Assembly: GCA_964020085.1 (NCBI GenBank) | Contig: OZ026608.1 | Coordinates: 362,381-426,380 of the forward strand | Direction: 5' to 3' | Origin: Micromussa lordhowensis | Taxonomy: Eukaryota > Cnidaria > Anthozoa > Scleractinia > Lobophylliidae | DNA length: 64,000 bases | Part shown: in pieces, positions 1 through 9,639 of the stretch | How the letters are laid out: the number at the start of each line of letters is the position of its first letter | Numbering within the stretch: position 1 is the stretch's first letter | The notes under the pieces: generated by a model | The model's database searches: none | What the model saw: only the letters and a program-made list of their open reading frames with translations | What the model was told of the DNA's origin: nothing | Position numbers and translations under genes: made by a program

Positions 1-110
1 CGTCTTGCGAGAAGTCTTGTCTCGAGAGACGAAAGTCTTGACTCGCAAGAACCAGTGAAGTGTATATTTTGGAACAAATTAAAAGCAATTGGCTTGCGAG
101 GAACGATTAG
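1..110. repeat. Degenerate TCTCGCGAGA-type palindrome cluster
   Basis: Several imperfect copies of a palindromic motif related to TCTCGCGAGA occur here, for example TCTCGAGAGA and CTCGCAAGA. A denser cluster of the same motif lies near 9.53-9.63 kb. In other animals this decamer is a promoter element bound by BANP or ZBTB33; a regulatory role here is only inference. Confidence 0.5.
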
Positions 111-294
111 TTTCTCGCGACACGTTTGTTACAATGCATGCTTCGTGAAGTTCCCGCTAATACAGCGTGAAGAGGTCTTGAATTGAAACTTGCCTCGCTA
201 GATTCACCACTGCCGTTACAAACGAAGAACTTAGATGGAATTGGAGTTATGAAGAAAAGAAGTTACATGTATGAAGAAGCATACGTTGAGATGT

Positions 295-474
295 TAGCGA
301 ACAACTGAAAGGCCGCAGGCAACAACGTCCCCTTGGTTTTTCGGCTATTTTTGAAAGTGCTCAAACATAGCTGAGTTTTGCCATGTGGGTTTCGTTTCAC
401 CTGAGAAACATTGCTCTGAAATTTTTTTCGCTGGGTGGCTCTTCGTTTCGAGAAATAATGTTTGCAAACAAGGC
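295..474 (-). repeat. Inverted partner of the repeat at 7407-7600
   Basis: Read on the minus strand, this stretch matches about 7407-7600 on the plus strand closely enough that both translate to the same spurious peptide (sharing KRRATQRKK and SQVKRNPHGK). Similarity stops abruptly at both edges. The two copies flank the gypsy element and the relic open frame it split, so they may be the long terminal inverted repeats of an older element, or two independent insertions of one repeat family. Confidence 0.65.
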
Positions 475-888
475 ACACATGTAGCCTTTAGGAGTTTATT
501 TGTTTAGGAGTTCAGGTTGTCTTCAGGAGTTTATTTGTTGAACAGGAAACAGGCAGACTGTTTATAGCGTATGAAGTCAAAATCAAATCCTACAGCATTT
601 AGAGCGAAAGTCTGGGAAACGGTTGTTTACATCGGTTATTGTGACACGAAACACAACACGTGAATAGATCGAGCGTCACACGAAATACCATCGAAGTAAA
701 AAGAGATGTGATGCATTAGAGCTCTGTCAACTGATATCTTTAGCATTGTTTTAAAGTACCTTGTATAGCTGCTGCCTGGTGGTTGAGAGACATCATAAAG
801 CCTTGATAAACCCGTAAGTCATCAACACGTTTTAAAGAAGCAAAATGTGTTCTGTAACTTCGAAAGCAACTGTCGATAAAATCGAGTT
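475..888. other. No gene recognised between repeat and LTR
   Basis: No long open frame or splice pattern is visible. Before the gypsy insertion this stretch was continuous with 6818-7400, and a minus-strand frame from 7090 continues a short way into it. Confidence 0.4.
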
Positions 889-893
889 ATCGG

Positions 894-1019
894 TGTAATA
901 TACTCTTTTATTTGCATTGAAGACTTACTTTTCCTTTTCACACACACGTGTTCTAACAACAACAAGCGCTATCCCATAATTTGTTATAGGCAGCCACAGG
1001 CAGCCCAGCAGACACTACA
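894..1019 (-). repeat. 3' LTR of the gypsy element
   Basis: Same length as the copy at 6687-6812, with four mismatches seen by eye. It starts TG and ends CA on the plus strand. An ATCGG duplication abuts it at 889-893. It is the 3' LTR because the element reads on the minus strand. Confidence 0.93.
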
Positions 1020-1020
1020 A

Positions 1021-1030
1021 CCTTTTCCTT
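1021..1030 (-). other. Polypurine tract of the gypsy element
   Basis: On the minus strand the sequence just inside the 3' LTR is AAGGAAAAGG, the expected place and composition of the plus-strand primer. Confidence 0.75.
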
Positions 1031-1248
1031 GGATTAACTGGTTAACAAATTTCAACAGGACTGGAATAACTCTGTTTGGACGTTTGACCTGGAAAGCTTT
1101 CAACAAGTTCACTGTTCAGTGTCCCCTTTCTTGCTGTTCAAGTTTCAACAGAGTTCATAATCATACCAAGTAACTCAAAGTGTCCTCCTTATATCAATAG
1201 AGTTCATAATCATTTAAATACTCTGGTGCCCTCCTTTCCCTAGTTGGC

Positions 1249-2115
1249 CTAAGGGGTAAATTCTGGAACCTCTGATTCGGCAGTTCCGCCTGCAACACTG
1301 TTTCCTGTGCTTTGTTGGTCTGGTCCATTGCTTGCCTTCAGATACTTCTTAACATCAGTTACATTTCTCTTGTAGTTAACTCCTTCAAGTGATGTAGCTG
1401 TGACTTCGTTGCCATATTTATTGGTGACCTTGTAAGGTGCATCCTCGAAAGTGGTTGACAGCTTATTTTCCTTCCTTTGTTTCACCAGCACATGATCTAC
1501 TGGAGCTAGACTGTTCTCCTGCGCTCCCTTTCGTTCACTGGCATATTCGGTTCTCCTCTGTTTCATTTCTGCATTTCTGTCTTGTGCTTCACTGTCAATG
1601 TATTCACACTTTGTCAGGTCAGGGATCTTTGACCGTATCTCTCTGTTAAACAACAATTTGGCTGGAGAGACTCCAGTGCTGCTATGAGGTGTGGTCCTGT
1701 AGGCTGTTAGGAACTTCCTCATCTCTACCTTTAAGTTCTTCTTCTCTGCTTGGGCAATCTTCAAAGCTTTGAGTAGACTTCTGTTTTGGCGTTCTACCTC
1801 CCCATTTGTTTGGGCCACAAGGGCGTGGAGGTTCTATGCTGTATGCCGTTTGTTTTCAAAAATGTTCCAAACTCCTTGGACGTGAATTGTGGTCCATTAT
1901 CTGTTAACGACTGCGGGAGACCATGCGCACAGAACATTCTTTCCAGGCTTCCTATTATGGTGGCAGATGTTACAGACTTGAGGATGTCTACTTGAAAGTA
2001 ACGACTATACAAATGTAGTAGTCTACGACGACGAATACATACTCTCCGGAAGGTAGGGGCCCCATCAAATCCGCTGCTAGATCTTGCCAGGGCTGACTGG
2101 GGAACTCAGTATGTT
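1249..2115 (-). pseudogene. Gypsy integrase catalytic core and C-terminus, frameshifted
   Basis: Minus-strand frames carry the retroviral-type integrase core. A VVDYY-like segment with the first Asp lies near 2030-2060, the second Asp is in LTDNGPQFTS near 1900, and the Glu is in NGEVERQNRS near 1790. A C-terminal region follows, including TAYRTTPHSSTG, typical of Ty3/gypsy. At least two frameshifts break it, one around 1805-1815 where two frames overlap and one near 2010-2030. No chromodomain is evident at the end. The product would have joined new cDNA into the genome; this copy is broken. Confidence 0.9.
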
Positions 2116-2493
2116 TTAAGGGTTACGGTGGTGTGGGCGAACCAACTGGCAGCCATGGCAGGTCTTGCATTTTGCTTTGACTTGTCTATCAATTCCAGCC
2201 CACCAGACCTTGCTGTGGAGTCTCTGTTTTGTCTTTGTCAACCCCTGATGTCCTTCGTAGGCCAGATCTACCACTCTGTCGCGTAATTTTGCTGGGATAA
2301 GCAATCTTGTTCCTCTTAGGACTAGCTTGCCTAGAATGGAAAGTTCACTTCTTACGGCTTTATACTGTGTTGGGGCGTTGTCCCATTCTCCTGTTGTGAT
2401 GCATTCTCTTAACTGTGAAATCTCTGGGTCGAGCCATGACTCTTCTTCAACCTCCTGCACGGACATAGCTGCTGGTGTCAACGTTTCCGCCAC
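2116..2493 (-). pseudogene. Gypsy integrase zinc-binding (H2C2) region
   Basis: The frame contains an H-H-C-C pattern: GHQGL gives one His, KQRLHSKVWW the second, and KCKTCHGC the two Cys. This is the N-terminal zinc-binding domain of gypsy integrases, just before the catalytic core. It precedes a frame break near 2116, so it is part of the same broken pol gene. Confidence 0.88.
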
Positions 2494-2505
2494 AAACCAG
2501 ATAAA

Positions 2506-3500
2506 CTATTCTGCATCATCATTCATGCATACCCCCTTTCCTTTGCCAAGACGTGAATGTGGGTCAGCAATGTTTTGTTTACCAGGTACATACTGCACTT
2601 TGAAACTGTATGGTTGCAGTCTCAGGACCCAGCATTCTATTCTTGCTGAATTGCGGGAATTAGTAGAGTAGATAACCTCAAGGGGCTTGTGGTCAGTCAG
2701 CAGGGTGAATTCCACTCTATATAGGTACATGTGGCTTCTCTCGCAACCCTAGACAAGTCCGAGTGCTTCTTTCTCTGTCTGAGAGTACCTACGCTCAACA
2801 TCTGTTAGACTACGGCTAGCGTAAGCGACTACTCGTTCGCATCCTCCTTGAACTTGTGTAAGGACCGCTCCTAAACCAACAGGGCTGGCATCTGTGATAA
2901 GTTTGGTTTCTTCTGCATTACTGTCGAAAGATGCCAGGGTTTCTGCATTTGCCAAGCTGTCTGTTAGGGCATCAAAAGCACCTTGTTGCTCTGTGCCCCA
3001 CACAAAGGGAGTTTGCTTCTTTGTTAGCCTGTGAAGTGGTTCAGCAATGCTTGCTAAATTGGGGATGAACCTGGCACTAAAGTTCACTAATCCCAGAAAA
3101 CTTTGTACCTCCTCTGCATTTTGAGGCTCTCTTGCATCAACGACTGCTTCTACATGCGATTTTGTTGGCCCGATCCCTTGGTTGGACAGTAAGTATCCCA
3201 TGAAAGTCAGTTTTGACATGCTGAATGCACACTTTTCCCTGTTCAAGGTAAGCCCCTTTTCTTGAATACGTTCGAAGGTCTTCCTTAACCTGACATCATG
3301 CTCTTTAACAGTACGACCATGGATAATGATGTCGTCATGAATGTTGTAAGCACCTTCACACCCCTCTAATACTTGTTGGATAATATGTTGGTAAAGTTCT
3401 GGTGCAGAGCTGATACCAAACATCAGGCGTTTACACCTGAACAACCCCTTGTGGGTGATAAACGTGGTGATCTTTCTGGACTGTTCTTCTACCGCCAATT
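2506..3500 (-). pseudogene. Gypsy pol: second half of reverse transcriptase plus RNase H
   Basis: From 3500 downward the minus strand encodes the palm region (RLMFGISSAPE, then NIHDDIIIHG at the catalytic DD box) and the connection (FLGLVNFSARFIPN). RNase H follows, with TDASPVGLGAVL, TDHKPL and VPGKQNIADPHSR. The polymerase box reads HDD where many relatives have Y-x-DD. One in-frame TAG at about 2749-2751 interrupts RNase H. The N-terminal half of the same RT resumes at 5119, separated by the inserted non-LTR element. Confidence 0.93.
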
Positions 3501-3501
3501 G

Positions 3502-4764
3502 AAGTCTTTTTTAGAAGATTGTAACATTCTTTACCATTCACAATACGGTTTCCGAGAAAGGCGATCAACAGAACATGCACTTATTGATATAGTTAATCAA
3601 ATTCAATCTAATTTTGATAAAGGGATATACACCTGTGGTATATTCATTGATTTGAAAAAAGCGTTTGACACAGTTGACCACTCAATTCTACTTCAAAAAC
3701 TATATCATTATGGTATTAGAGGCATCGTGAACGATTGGTTTCGTTCTTATCTCTCAGACCGTATTCAATCAACCCAAATTGGACCTAATATCTCCAACAA
3801 ACAACGTATGACTTGCGGTGTACCACAAGGTTCTGTCCTAGGACCTTTACTCTTTCTCTTATATGTCAACGACATCTACAGGTCATCTGATAAACTAGCA
3901 TTCTACTTGTTTGCTGATGATACAAATCTATTATATGCTAATAAAAATCTTCGAACTCTGGAGCTCGTTGTTAACCTTGAATTACATAAAGTTTGTGAAT
4001 GGCTAACAGCTAACAAGCTAACGCTGAACGTTAAGAAGTCGAACTTCATTATCTTCCATCCTCACCAAAAGAAAATTGACTATCAAGTTAATCTTCAAAT
4101 ATTTGATAATGATTCCAAAACCTATTTGCCTTTAGAACAAAAGTCGTATGTCAAGTATTTAGGTGTGTTAATTGATTCTAATCTCAGCTGGAAATATCAT
4201 ATTGGACACATCACTTCAAAGATAAGCAAAACAATTGGCATCATCGCTAGACTAAGATATTATGTACCCACAAGCGTACTGTTAACAATCTATCGATCTT
4301 TGATATTCCCTTATCTGTCCTACGGCATTGTTGTGTGGGGCCAAGCTGCACAAACTTACATCAATCAAATTCTGGTCTTACAAAAGCGTGCCCTTCGCCT
4401 CATATACTTTGCATCTTATAGGTCACACGCCATTCCTCTTTTTGTCTCCTCCAATACTATTCCAGTAAATATGCTTTATTTCAAATCTATTTCAATACTA
4501 ATGCATGACGTTTTCAACAAGCTAACTCCATGTAATATTTCTAATCTTTTTAATTGCTCAAATGACATGCATAATTATAATACAAGGTTTTCTTTAGCAG
4601 GCAATTATCATATAAAATATGCTAGATGTAACCAACAATTAAAATCTTTTTCAAGACAAGGGGCCAAAATATGGAATAGCATCCCCCAAGAATTACGTAA
4701 ATTACCGAAGTGTGTATTTAAGAAAAATATACAAAACCGACTTTTACAAGCTTTAATGGAGTAG
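3502..4764 (+). CDS. Partial non-LTR reverse transcriptase, open to its natural stop
   Basis: The open frame is uninterrupted from the truncation point to a TAG at 4762-4764, about 420 codons. RT motifs appear in order: YGFRERRSTEHAL, the catalytic IDLKKAFDTVDH, GVPQGSVLGPLLFLLYVNDI, the LFADDTN box, and the thumb motif KYLGVLID. A C-terminal tail follows, with YNTRFS and GAKIWNSIPQELR, common in cnidarian CR1/jockey-type elements. The endonuclease domain and ORF1 are absent because of 5' truncation. The frame can be read back into flanking gypsy sequence from 3373, which is accidental. Lack of stops suggests a recent insertion. Confidence 0.9.
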   Translation, partial: KSFLEDCNILYHSQYGFRERRSTEHALIDIVNQIQSNFDKGIYTCGIFIDLKKAFDTVDHSILLQKLYHYGIRGIVNDWFRSYLSDRIQSTQIGPNISNKQRMTCGVPQGSVLGPLLFLLYVNDIYRSSDKLAFYLFADDTNLLYANKNLRTLELVVNLELHKVCEWLTANKLTLNVKKSNFIIFHPHQKKIDYQVNLQIFDNDSKTYLPLEQKSYVKYLGVLIDSNLSWKYHIGHITSKISKTIGIIARLRYYVPTSVLLTIYRSLIFPYLSYGIVVWGQAAQTYINQILVLQKRALRLIYFASYRSHAIPLFVSSNTIPVNMLYFKSISILMHDVFNKLTPCNISNLFNCSNDMHNYNTRFSLAGNYHIKYARCNQQLKSFSRQGAKIWNSIPQELRKLPKCVFKKNIQNRLLQALME

Positions 4765-4857
4765 GACGATTACATGTATGTTGGCACATCTTTTCTAATC
4801 GATAAATTTCAAAATAAATACTCAAAATAGCTTTGTCTAATTGCGATTTCTATTTCA

Positions 4858-4878
4858 TCCATTTATTCATTTACCTAT

Positions 4879-4925
<47 letters not shown>

Positions 4926-4928
4926 TTT
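4858..4928. repeat. (ATTT)n microsatellite
   Basis: About fifteen near-perfect ATTT units lie in the 3' untranslated part of the inserted non-LTR element. Confidence 0.95.
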
Positions 4929-5118
4929 GCTAGACGTGCATTTGTTTCATCTCTTTACTGGTATGTAACACTAACAATTTGATTTACTCTTTAAACAGTC
5001 TTACTCGCTACCCGCCTAGATTAGCCTCAGCTACTGTATTTGCGGGTTAGCGTTGTTTTTGTAAAATTTTGTTGATTTAATAATAAACTTGAACTTGAAA
5101 CTTGAACTTGAAACATGT

Positions 5119-5870
5119 AATTCAATCTGATGAAAGCCCCATCTTAGGTCAAGCTTACTGAATACCGTGCTCCCATTGAGTTGGTACAGAACATCATCAA
5201 CTGTGGGTATGGGGTGGTGCTCCCTTACTATGGCCTGGTTAGCTCTTCTCATATCTACACAGAGCCTGATGTCTCCTGAAGGTTTAGGGACTATGACAAC
5301 AGGGCTTACCCAAGGGGTTGGCCCCTCAACTGGCTCAATAATGTCATGGTTCACAAGTTCTTCTAGTTTCTGCTCGATTTTCTCCCTTAATCCAAATGGT
5401 GAGGCTCTCAACTTTTGGGCAATGGGCTGGACTGATTCATCAACATGAAGTTTGGCCTGAAAGTCTCTGAGTTTTCCAACTCCAACAAAAATCCCCTCAA
5501 ATTCTCTCAGCGAGTTCTCCTCACTGACAGAGTTTATCTCGATTTTCAATATAGCCAACAGTTCAGAGGTCTGTCGGCTGAGTATTGGCCTTGCCTTCTC
5601 TTCCACAACAATGAAACGTGCAACACATTGTCTATCTTTATAACACAATTCAGTTTCAAACTCACCGGCAGTGTTGAGTGGTTCCTCCAAGCAATAAGAG
5701 TACAATTTCTTGTTTGATTTCCATGACTTACACTTTTTTCTTTTTGAGCACCTCCCACGTCTCCCTGTCAATGACATTGCAAGTGGATCCTGAATCAATG
5801 AGCACAGCCTCCAGTTGTACCCCTCCAAGTTCAATGGCTACTGTTGGTATGTCTCTGGCACCTAATTGGT
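5119..5870 (-). pseudogene. Gypsy pol: aspartic protease and first half of reverse transcriptase
   Basis: On the minus strand a retropepsin motif LIDSGSTCNVID lies near 5770-5815, in a frame that stops soon after. A shifted frame then carries the RT start: PWVSPVVIVPKPSG, the LCVDMRRAN box, and VFSKLDLRWGFHQIEL with the first catalytic Asp, ending at the nested insertion. The break between the protease and RT frames lies around 5715-5740. The other half of the RT continues at 3500. Confidence 0.9.
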
Positions 5871-5892
5871 TTTATCTTCGCCCTTGGTCCTA

Positions 5893-6629
5893 CAAAACTT
5901 GGTGAAGTGTCCAGTCTTCTTACATTTTTGGCAAGTAACAGATCTGGCCTTGTATTCCGGGTCTCATGCGAAGTGGCCTTCCAACCCACATTGGTAGCAA
6001 TTTCCTCTCTTCCTTGTGTCGTAATCAGCTTGTTTAACCTCTAACGCGTGTACACTGTCACCCTTTGAATCATTCTCTATCAATCTTGCGTGACTTTCAG
6101 CCGCTCCTGTTGATCTTGCAATCTCTCGCGCCTTTTGGAGTGTAAGCGTTCCGCTTGCTTCCAGCAATTTCTTGCGAAGGTTGTGTGACCTGCATTTGTT
6201 GATCAATTGATCACGGATATGTTCCTCTTTGGCTTCTCCAAATTTGCAATTCTCCGACAGCTGAAACAATCTCAGCACGAATTGATCCGCTGTTTCTCAC
6301 TCTTCCTGTTTAGCTTGACGAAATTGGTGCCTTTCAAAGGGAATATTAACCTTATGTGCAAAATGTGCATCTAGCGACCTCATGGCTTTTGCGTACTCGG
6401 AGTCGTGTTCTGGAACGGGTCGGTCGGTCAGGGTGTCGAAAATATCCTATACGTCTTGTCCGGCGCAGTGAAGGAGCAGTGCTTTTCTCTGGGAATCCTT
6501 TTTGACGCCTTTAGCTTCAAGAAAGAACTCGAAGGAACGTTTCCAATGTCGCCATCTTTGACCAACACTAGTTGGGTTGCCTTTCCAGTCGAACGGACTA
6601 ATGTTTCCAAATTCGATGTTTACCACCAT
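5893..6629 (-). pseudogene. Gypsy gag with two CCHC zinc knuckles, three stops
   Basis: One minus-strand frame starting at an ATG near 6629 runs the full length of a gag protein but contains three nonsense codons, after residues reading AGQDV, after QEE, and after GHFA. Near the end are two nucleocapsid zinc knuckles: CYQCGLEGHFA (interrupted by the third stop) and CQKCKKTGHFTKFC, a C-x2-C-x4-H-x4-C pattern. The stops look like single-base changes, so decay here is by point mutation rather than indels. Confidence 0.85.
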
Positions 6630-6669
6630 TTCGATATTTTTCCTCTAGGAGACTATTGGCGATTGGTTT

Positions 6670-6684
6670 TCATCCTCGTCACCA
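6670..6684 (-). other. Primer binding site of the gypsy element
   Basis: Two bases inside the 5' LTR the minus strand reads TGGTGACGAGGATGA. The leading TGG matches the complement of the CCA end of a tRNA. I cannot name the tRNA from memory with certainty. Confidence 0.55.
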
Positions 6685-6686
6685 GT

Positions 6687-6812
6687 TGTAATATACTCTT
6701 TTATTCGCATTGAAGACTTACTTTTCCTTTTCACACATACATGTTCTAACAACAACAAGCGCTATCCCATAATGTGTTATAGGCAGCCACAGGCAGCCCA
6801 GCAGACACTACA
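6687..6812 (-). repeat. 5' LTR of the gypsy element
   Basis: This is the 126-bp partner of 894-1019, with four mismatches. The target duplication ATCGG follows at 6813-6817. Confidence 0.93.
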
Positions 6813-6817
6813 ATCGG

Positions 6818-7090
6818 CATTTGAAGTCAGGTCGATCCAGGCAGCGAAGTCCAAGAGCAGTTCTTGCCCAAGAAAAACACCCTCTCGTGAGTTGTGGCCC
6901 ATTTGCCAAGCGTTGCTAGCGTCAAAGTTTGGAAAGCGAGGGCTGGTTTTAGACTTATAAAATTTGTCTTGTATCCGAGCACCATGTTTCCCGTGCACAA
7001 GGTGTAAAGACCCTTCGCAGCATGCATTGTGATCACCTTGTCCGGACGTTTCTCGAACTGGGAACTAGTTAGTTGATTTTCCTTTTCCAT
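6818..7090 (-). pseudogene. Unrecognised coding relic split by the gypsy insertion
   Basis: A minus-strand frame contains a segment reading LGQELLLDFAAWIDLTSNAD that runs up to the gypsy target site. Across the insertion it continues at 893 downward for about twenty codons to a TAA. A second overlapping frame from 7090 covers the upstream part, implying a frameshift. I do not recognise the protein. It may be the 3' part of a host gene or of an older transposon, since it lies between the inverted repeats at 295-474 and 7407-7600. Confidence 0.3.
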
Positions 7091-7406
7091 TTAAACATAA
7101 TAATGGCCAACAAGTAGCGAGCGATCAATCGATTGTAACAAATCTGGGATCCAGGTTGCATTGATTTTATTTCAAATCGGCATGATTTGTGGTGTTTTGA
7201 ACTTCTGAGATCAGCGGACATGCACATGTATTAAGACTGGAAAAAGCGCATTTGCTATTTTAATCAAAAGTAAACTTTGTTGAAAACTCACCAAATTTCG
7301 CATGCAGTTTTGTTCAGGTATGTTAAGATATGTCCTGTAGTTTTTGCACTTAAGTTCGCTTCGTTTTCGAGATATTGCGTATGCAAAAAACACTCGGTTT
7401 TTCCAA

Positions 7407-7600
7407 CCTGTGTGCCTTTTTTGCAAACGCTATTTCTCAAAAACGAAGAGCAACCCAGCGAAAAAAACTTCAGAGCAATGTTTCTCAGGTGAAACGAAAC
7501 CCACATGGCAAAATTCAGCTATTTTTGAGGACTTTCAAAAATAGCCAAAAAATCAAGGGGATGTTCTTGCCCGCGCCCTTTCAATTGTGCAACATTGCAT
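7407..7600 (+). repeat. Inverted partner of the repeat at 295-474
   Basis: This plus-strand stretch matches the minus strand of 295-474 over about 190 bases, including the shared GCAACCCAGCGAAAAAAA and GTGAAACGAAACCCACATGG-type segments. Outside it the flanks no longer match. Confidence 0.65.
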
Positions 7601-8327
7601 CGCACTGGTCGGTGAAAATAATACTCTACAGTCATGTAGTTTTTGGCTTTACATGTACGTGTGTTGAATTTCCATGTTACATACGTGCGAGCAAATTGAA
7701 ACGAAACTTTTTCGCAAGATCGGTACTATCGCCAGAATTGAAGAAGCTGATCCTAAAGCCCTTGGCAAAGTTTAAATCTTTCTCCGATTACTCAGAGTTC
7801 AATATAATTATATTCGTCGGTGCATCGAATTTGCGGCGTTTCGTGCCTGTGTGAGTCCATTGAACTGGAACTCATTGTTTTCATTACTGACGAAAAGTTT
7901 TGAATACAACTACTCACAAGTGAAACATCAACCAACCAGTGCTAAATTTTACTGTTTGCGAAATCAAAAATGTGATTAGCTACACGTTTCATAACAAACC
8001 CATGTGATCGGGAAAAATGTATGGAAAGGAAAGGATTCTTTACGGTGATCAGAAAATTTGAAAGAAGTATTTATCGCCAACCTAGACCAGAGGCGGCAAG
8101 TGGAATGGGGCTCTTCATTTAAAAGGGTTAGCCGAGAAATACATGTATACAAATGTAGTTCGAAAACTGAGCAAATCAACGGAAAATGATAAATATTAAT
8201 AAAGCGTTGTTCCCGTTTTGCAAATACTTGTTTATATTACTTTTACATTTTATACAATATATTACTACAATGGAATGAGCTAAAACCTGTTCTGCCAACA
8301 ATAGTAAAGCCCACAACTAAAGAGCAG
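7601..8327. other. No gene recognised
   Basis: Short open frames occur on both strands but none has a recognisable motif, splice context or paralogue in the window. Confidence 0.4.
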
Positions 8328-8448
8328 TTACTCGAAGGAATAACGCTGGGATTCTGGAGGGAGAGGGCGATGGCTGAAAAGTGTACGACGTACATCAATC
8401 ACTTGAAAAAGGTTGTCCCGATATTTATCCAGCACGAAGGCCGTGCCT
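8328..8448 (-). CDS. Candidate terminal exon of an unknown minus-strand gene
   Basis: A convincing acceptor (pyrimidine-rich tract ending TTTTCAG, on the minus strand at 8449-8460) precedes an open stretch ending at a TAA at 8328-8330. In the longest frame it carries AFVLDKYRDNLFQVIDV and SHRPLPPESQRYSFE before the stop, needing a phase-2 intron. The candidate exon at 14632-14688 ends in that phase in one frame. I recognise no family. It could equally be a chance open frame. Confidence 0.25.
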
Positions 8449-9000
8449 CTGAAAACAAAACAGTTATTTTTGAGAACCACAACGGCTCCTTTAGGAGCCA
8501 TCACATTCAATAAAAGATGTGACCAACACAATCCAATCTCTTCCCTTTGTAAAACCCTGTAAACTAAAGGTATGCGTACTACACGTTAGTCTGTTGATTC
8601 CAAAATTACTTAACTGTTGAATGTGCTTAGCAAGAAAGTTAAAGCAAGTCGAGGAGAGGAAGAGGAAGAGCTTTATAGAAGTTTTAATCGCAAATGTTTA
8701 TTCAGTTAAAAACCTGATATTAATTGCTGTTGGTTATAAAATTTGTTTGTTGACCATACGTGACAACAAACCAATTCTGTTCATTCAATCGATTGAAACT
8801 CTGGAAACAAATGACGCTTTTAAACATAATCTAGATTTGAAAGAGTTTCCTAAACAGATGTTTACCCAGTAAACGAGGCACATTGTAGTCCCTTAAAGAT
8901 TAGTCGTGTTACTGAACATGCTAACAAGCAAAGAGTCGACAACGCCCGTCGATCGTCGATTTCGTTGACCATGAAAAATGCGAATGACACAAAAGCCAAG

Positions 9001-9142
9001 AACTGTCTACGCATTTGCTTTCAAACATGAAACTGTTAAATATTTTCATCACTGCCTTCTGCCAGTTCCAGAACTGTCTACGCATTTGCTTTCAAACATG
9101 AAACTGTTAAATATTTTCATCACTGCTTTCTTCCAGGTCTAC
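9001..9142 (+). repeat. Tandem duplication, 71-bp unit
   Basis: Two adjacent copies start AACTGTCTACGCATTTGC at 9001 and 9072. The first 55 or so bases are identical and the ends have begun to diverge, so this is a recent simple tandem duplication in non-coding DNA. Confidence 0.9.
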
Positions 9143-9524
9143 AAACCTTTCTAAATGACCGGCAAAAATGAAGTTAATAACTTCAGTATCCACAACTTTC
9201 GCTTTACATAATTGGCAAAAGAGGACGATGTGATTGATTAGCAAACTTTCATCGTACAGGTTTCAGCACTTTTCCTTAGACCCATGAACGACGTGAATTC
9301 CATTTAAAATAGAATGCTTTGCAGCATATTCTTGGATACGATTTTTGAGCCAAGTAGATTTGAAAAGTTTAAGAGTCAAATCTCAAATGAACATGATAAA
9401 CAAACAACAGAGTTCAGCAAATGCTTTGTTCAAGGGCACGAAGGTATGCTTGGCTAATTTTCTGCGTGCGTTACAATGGGCTATTTAAGTCTCGTGAGAA
9501 TTCAAGCAGTGGCACAGTGTTTTT

Positions 9525-9630
9525 AAGCTCTCGCGAGACGAGAGTCTCGTCTCGCAAGACGAAAGTCTCATCTCGCGAGACAAGATTGAGATCTCGTCTC
9601 GCAAGATGAGAATCTCATCTCGCGAGAGGG
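9525..9630. repeat. TCTCGCGAGA palindrome array
   Basis: About six copies of a short motif based on TCTCGCGAGA or TCTCGCAAGA occur within 105 bases, alternating with short variable spacers such as CGAAAG. The motif is self-complementary, so the stretch can also fold. A weaker cluster is at 1-110. In other animals this motif is a CpG-rich promoter element; here it may simply be a minisatellite. Confidence 0.8.
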
Positions 9631-9639
9631 TGGTAACTT

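Larger units (their letters stand above)
3501..5118 (+). mobile_element. 5'-truncated non-LTR retrotransposon nested in gypsy RT
   Basis: The insertion starts inside its own reverse transcriptase and ends with a short CTTGAA-type simple repeat tail (about 5088-5113). The only flanking duplication visible is AATT (3497-3500 and 5119-5122). Removing it restores the gypsy frame across FHQIEL. The body is a CR1/jockey-like RT followed by an (ATTT)n tract. Truncation at the 5' end and a repetitive 3' tail are normal outcomes of target-primed reverse transcription. Confidence 0.92.
894..6812 (-). mobile_element. Ty3/gypsy LTR retrotransposon, decayed, with nested insertion
   Basis: The element is bounded by two 126-bp direct repeats beginning TGTAATATAC and ending CACTACA, and by a 5-bp target-site duplication ATCGG (889-893 and 6813-6817). 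On the minus strand it carries, in order, gag with two zinc knuckles, aspartic protease, reverse transcriptase, RNase H, the H2C2 zinc-binding domain and the DDE integrase, which is the Ty3/gypsy order. About 1.6 kb of the length is a later non-LTR insertion, leaving roughly 4.3 kb of original element. The LTRs differ at four positions, so the insertion is fairly young although all reading frames now carry stops or frameshifts. It cannot be autonomous as it stands. Confidence 0.95.

Noticed and set aside
1437..2671. Plus-strand frames across the gypsy integrase and RNase H region
   Set aside because: They overlap the clearly coding minus-strand pol frames and have no motifs.
3373..3501. Start of the non-LTR frame at 3373
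   Set aside because: Bases 3373-3500 belong to the gypsy RT on the other strand; the open frame there is accidental.
7211..7544. Overlapping frames on both strands near 7.2-7.5 kb
   Set aside because: They lie in the inverted repeat shared with 295-474 and are translations of a non-coding repeat.
8621..8872. Plus-strand 83-aa frame starting MCLARKLKQVEERKRKS
   Set aside because: No domain, no paralogue in the window, no clear promoter or splice context; a short chance frame cannot be excluded.
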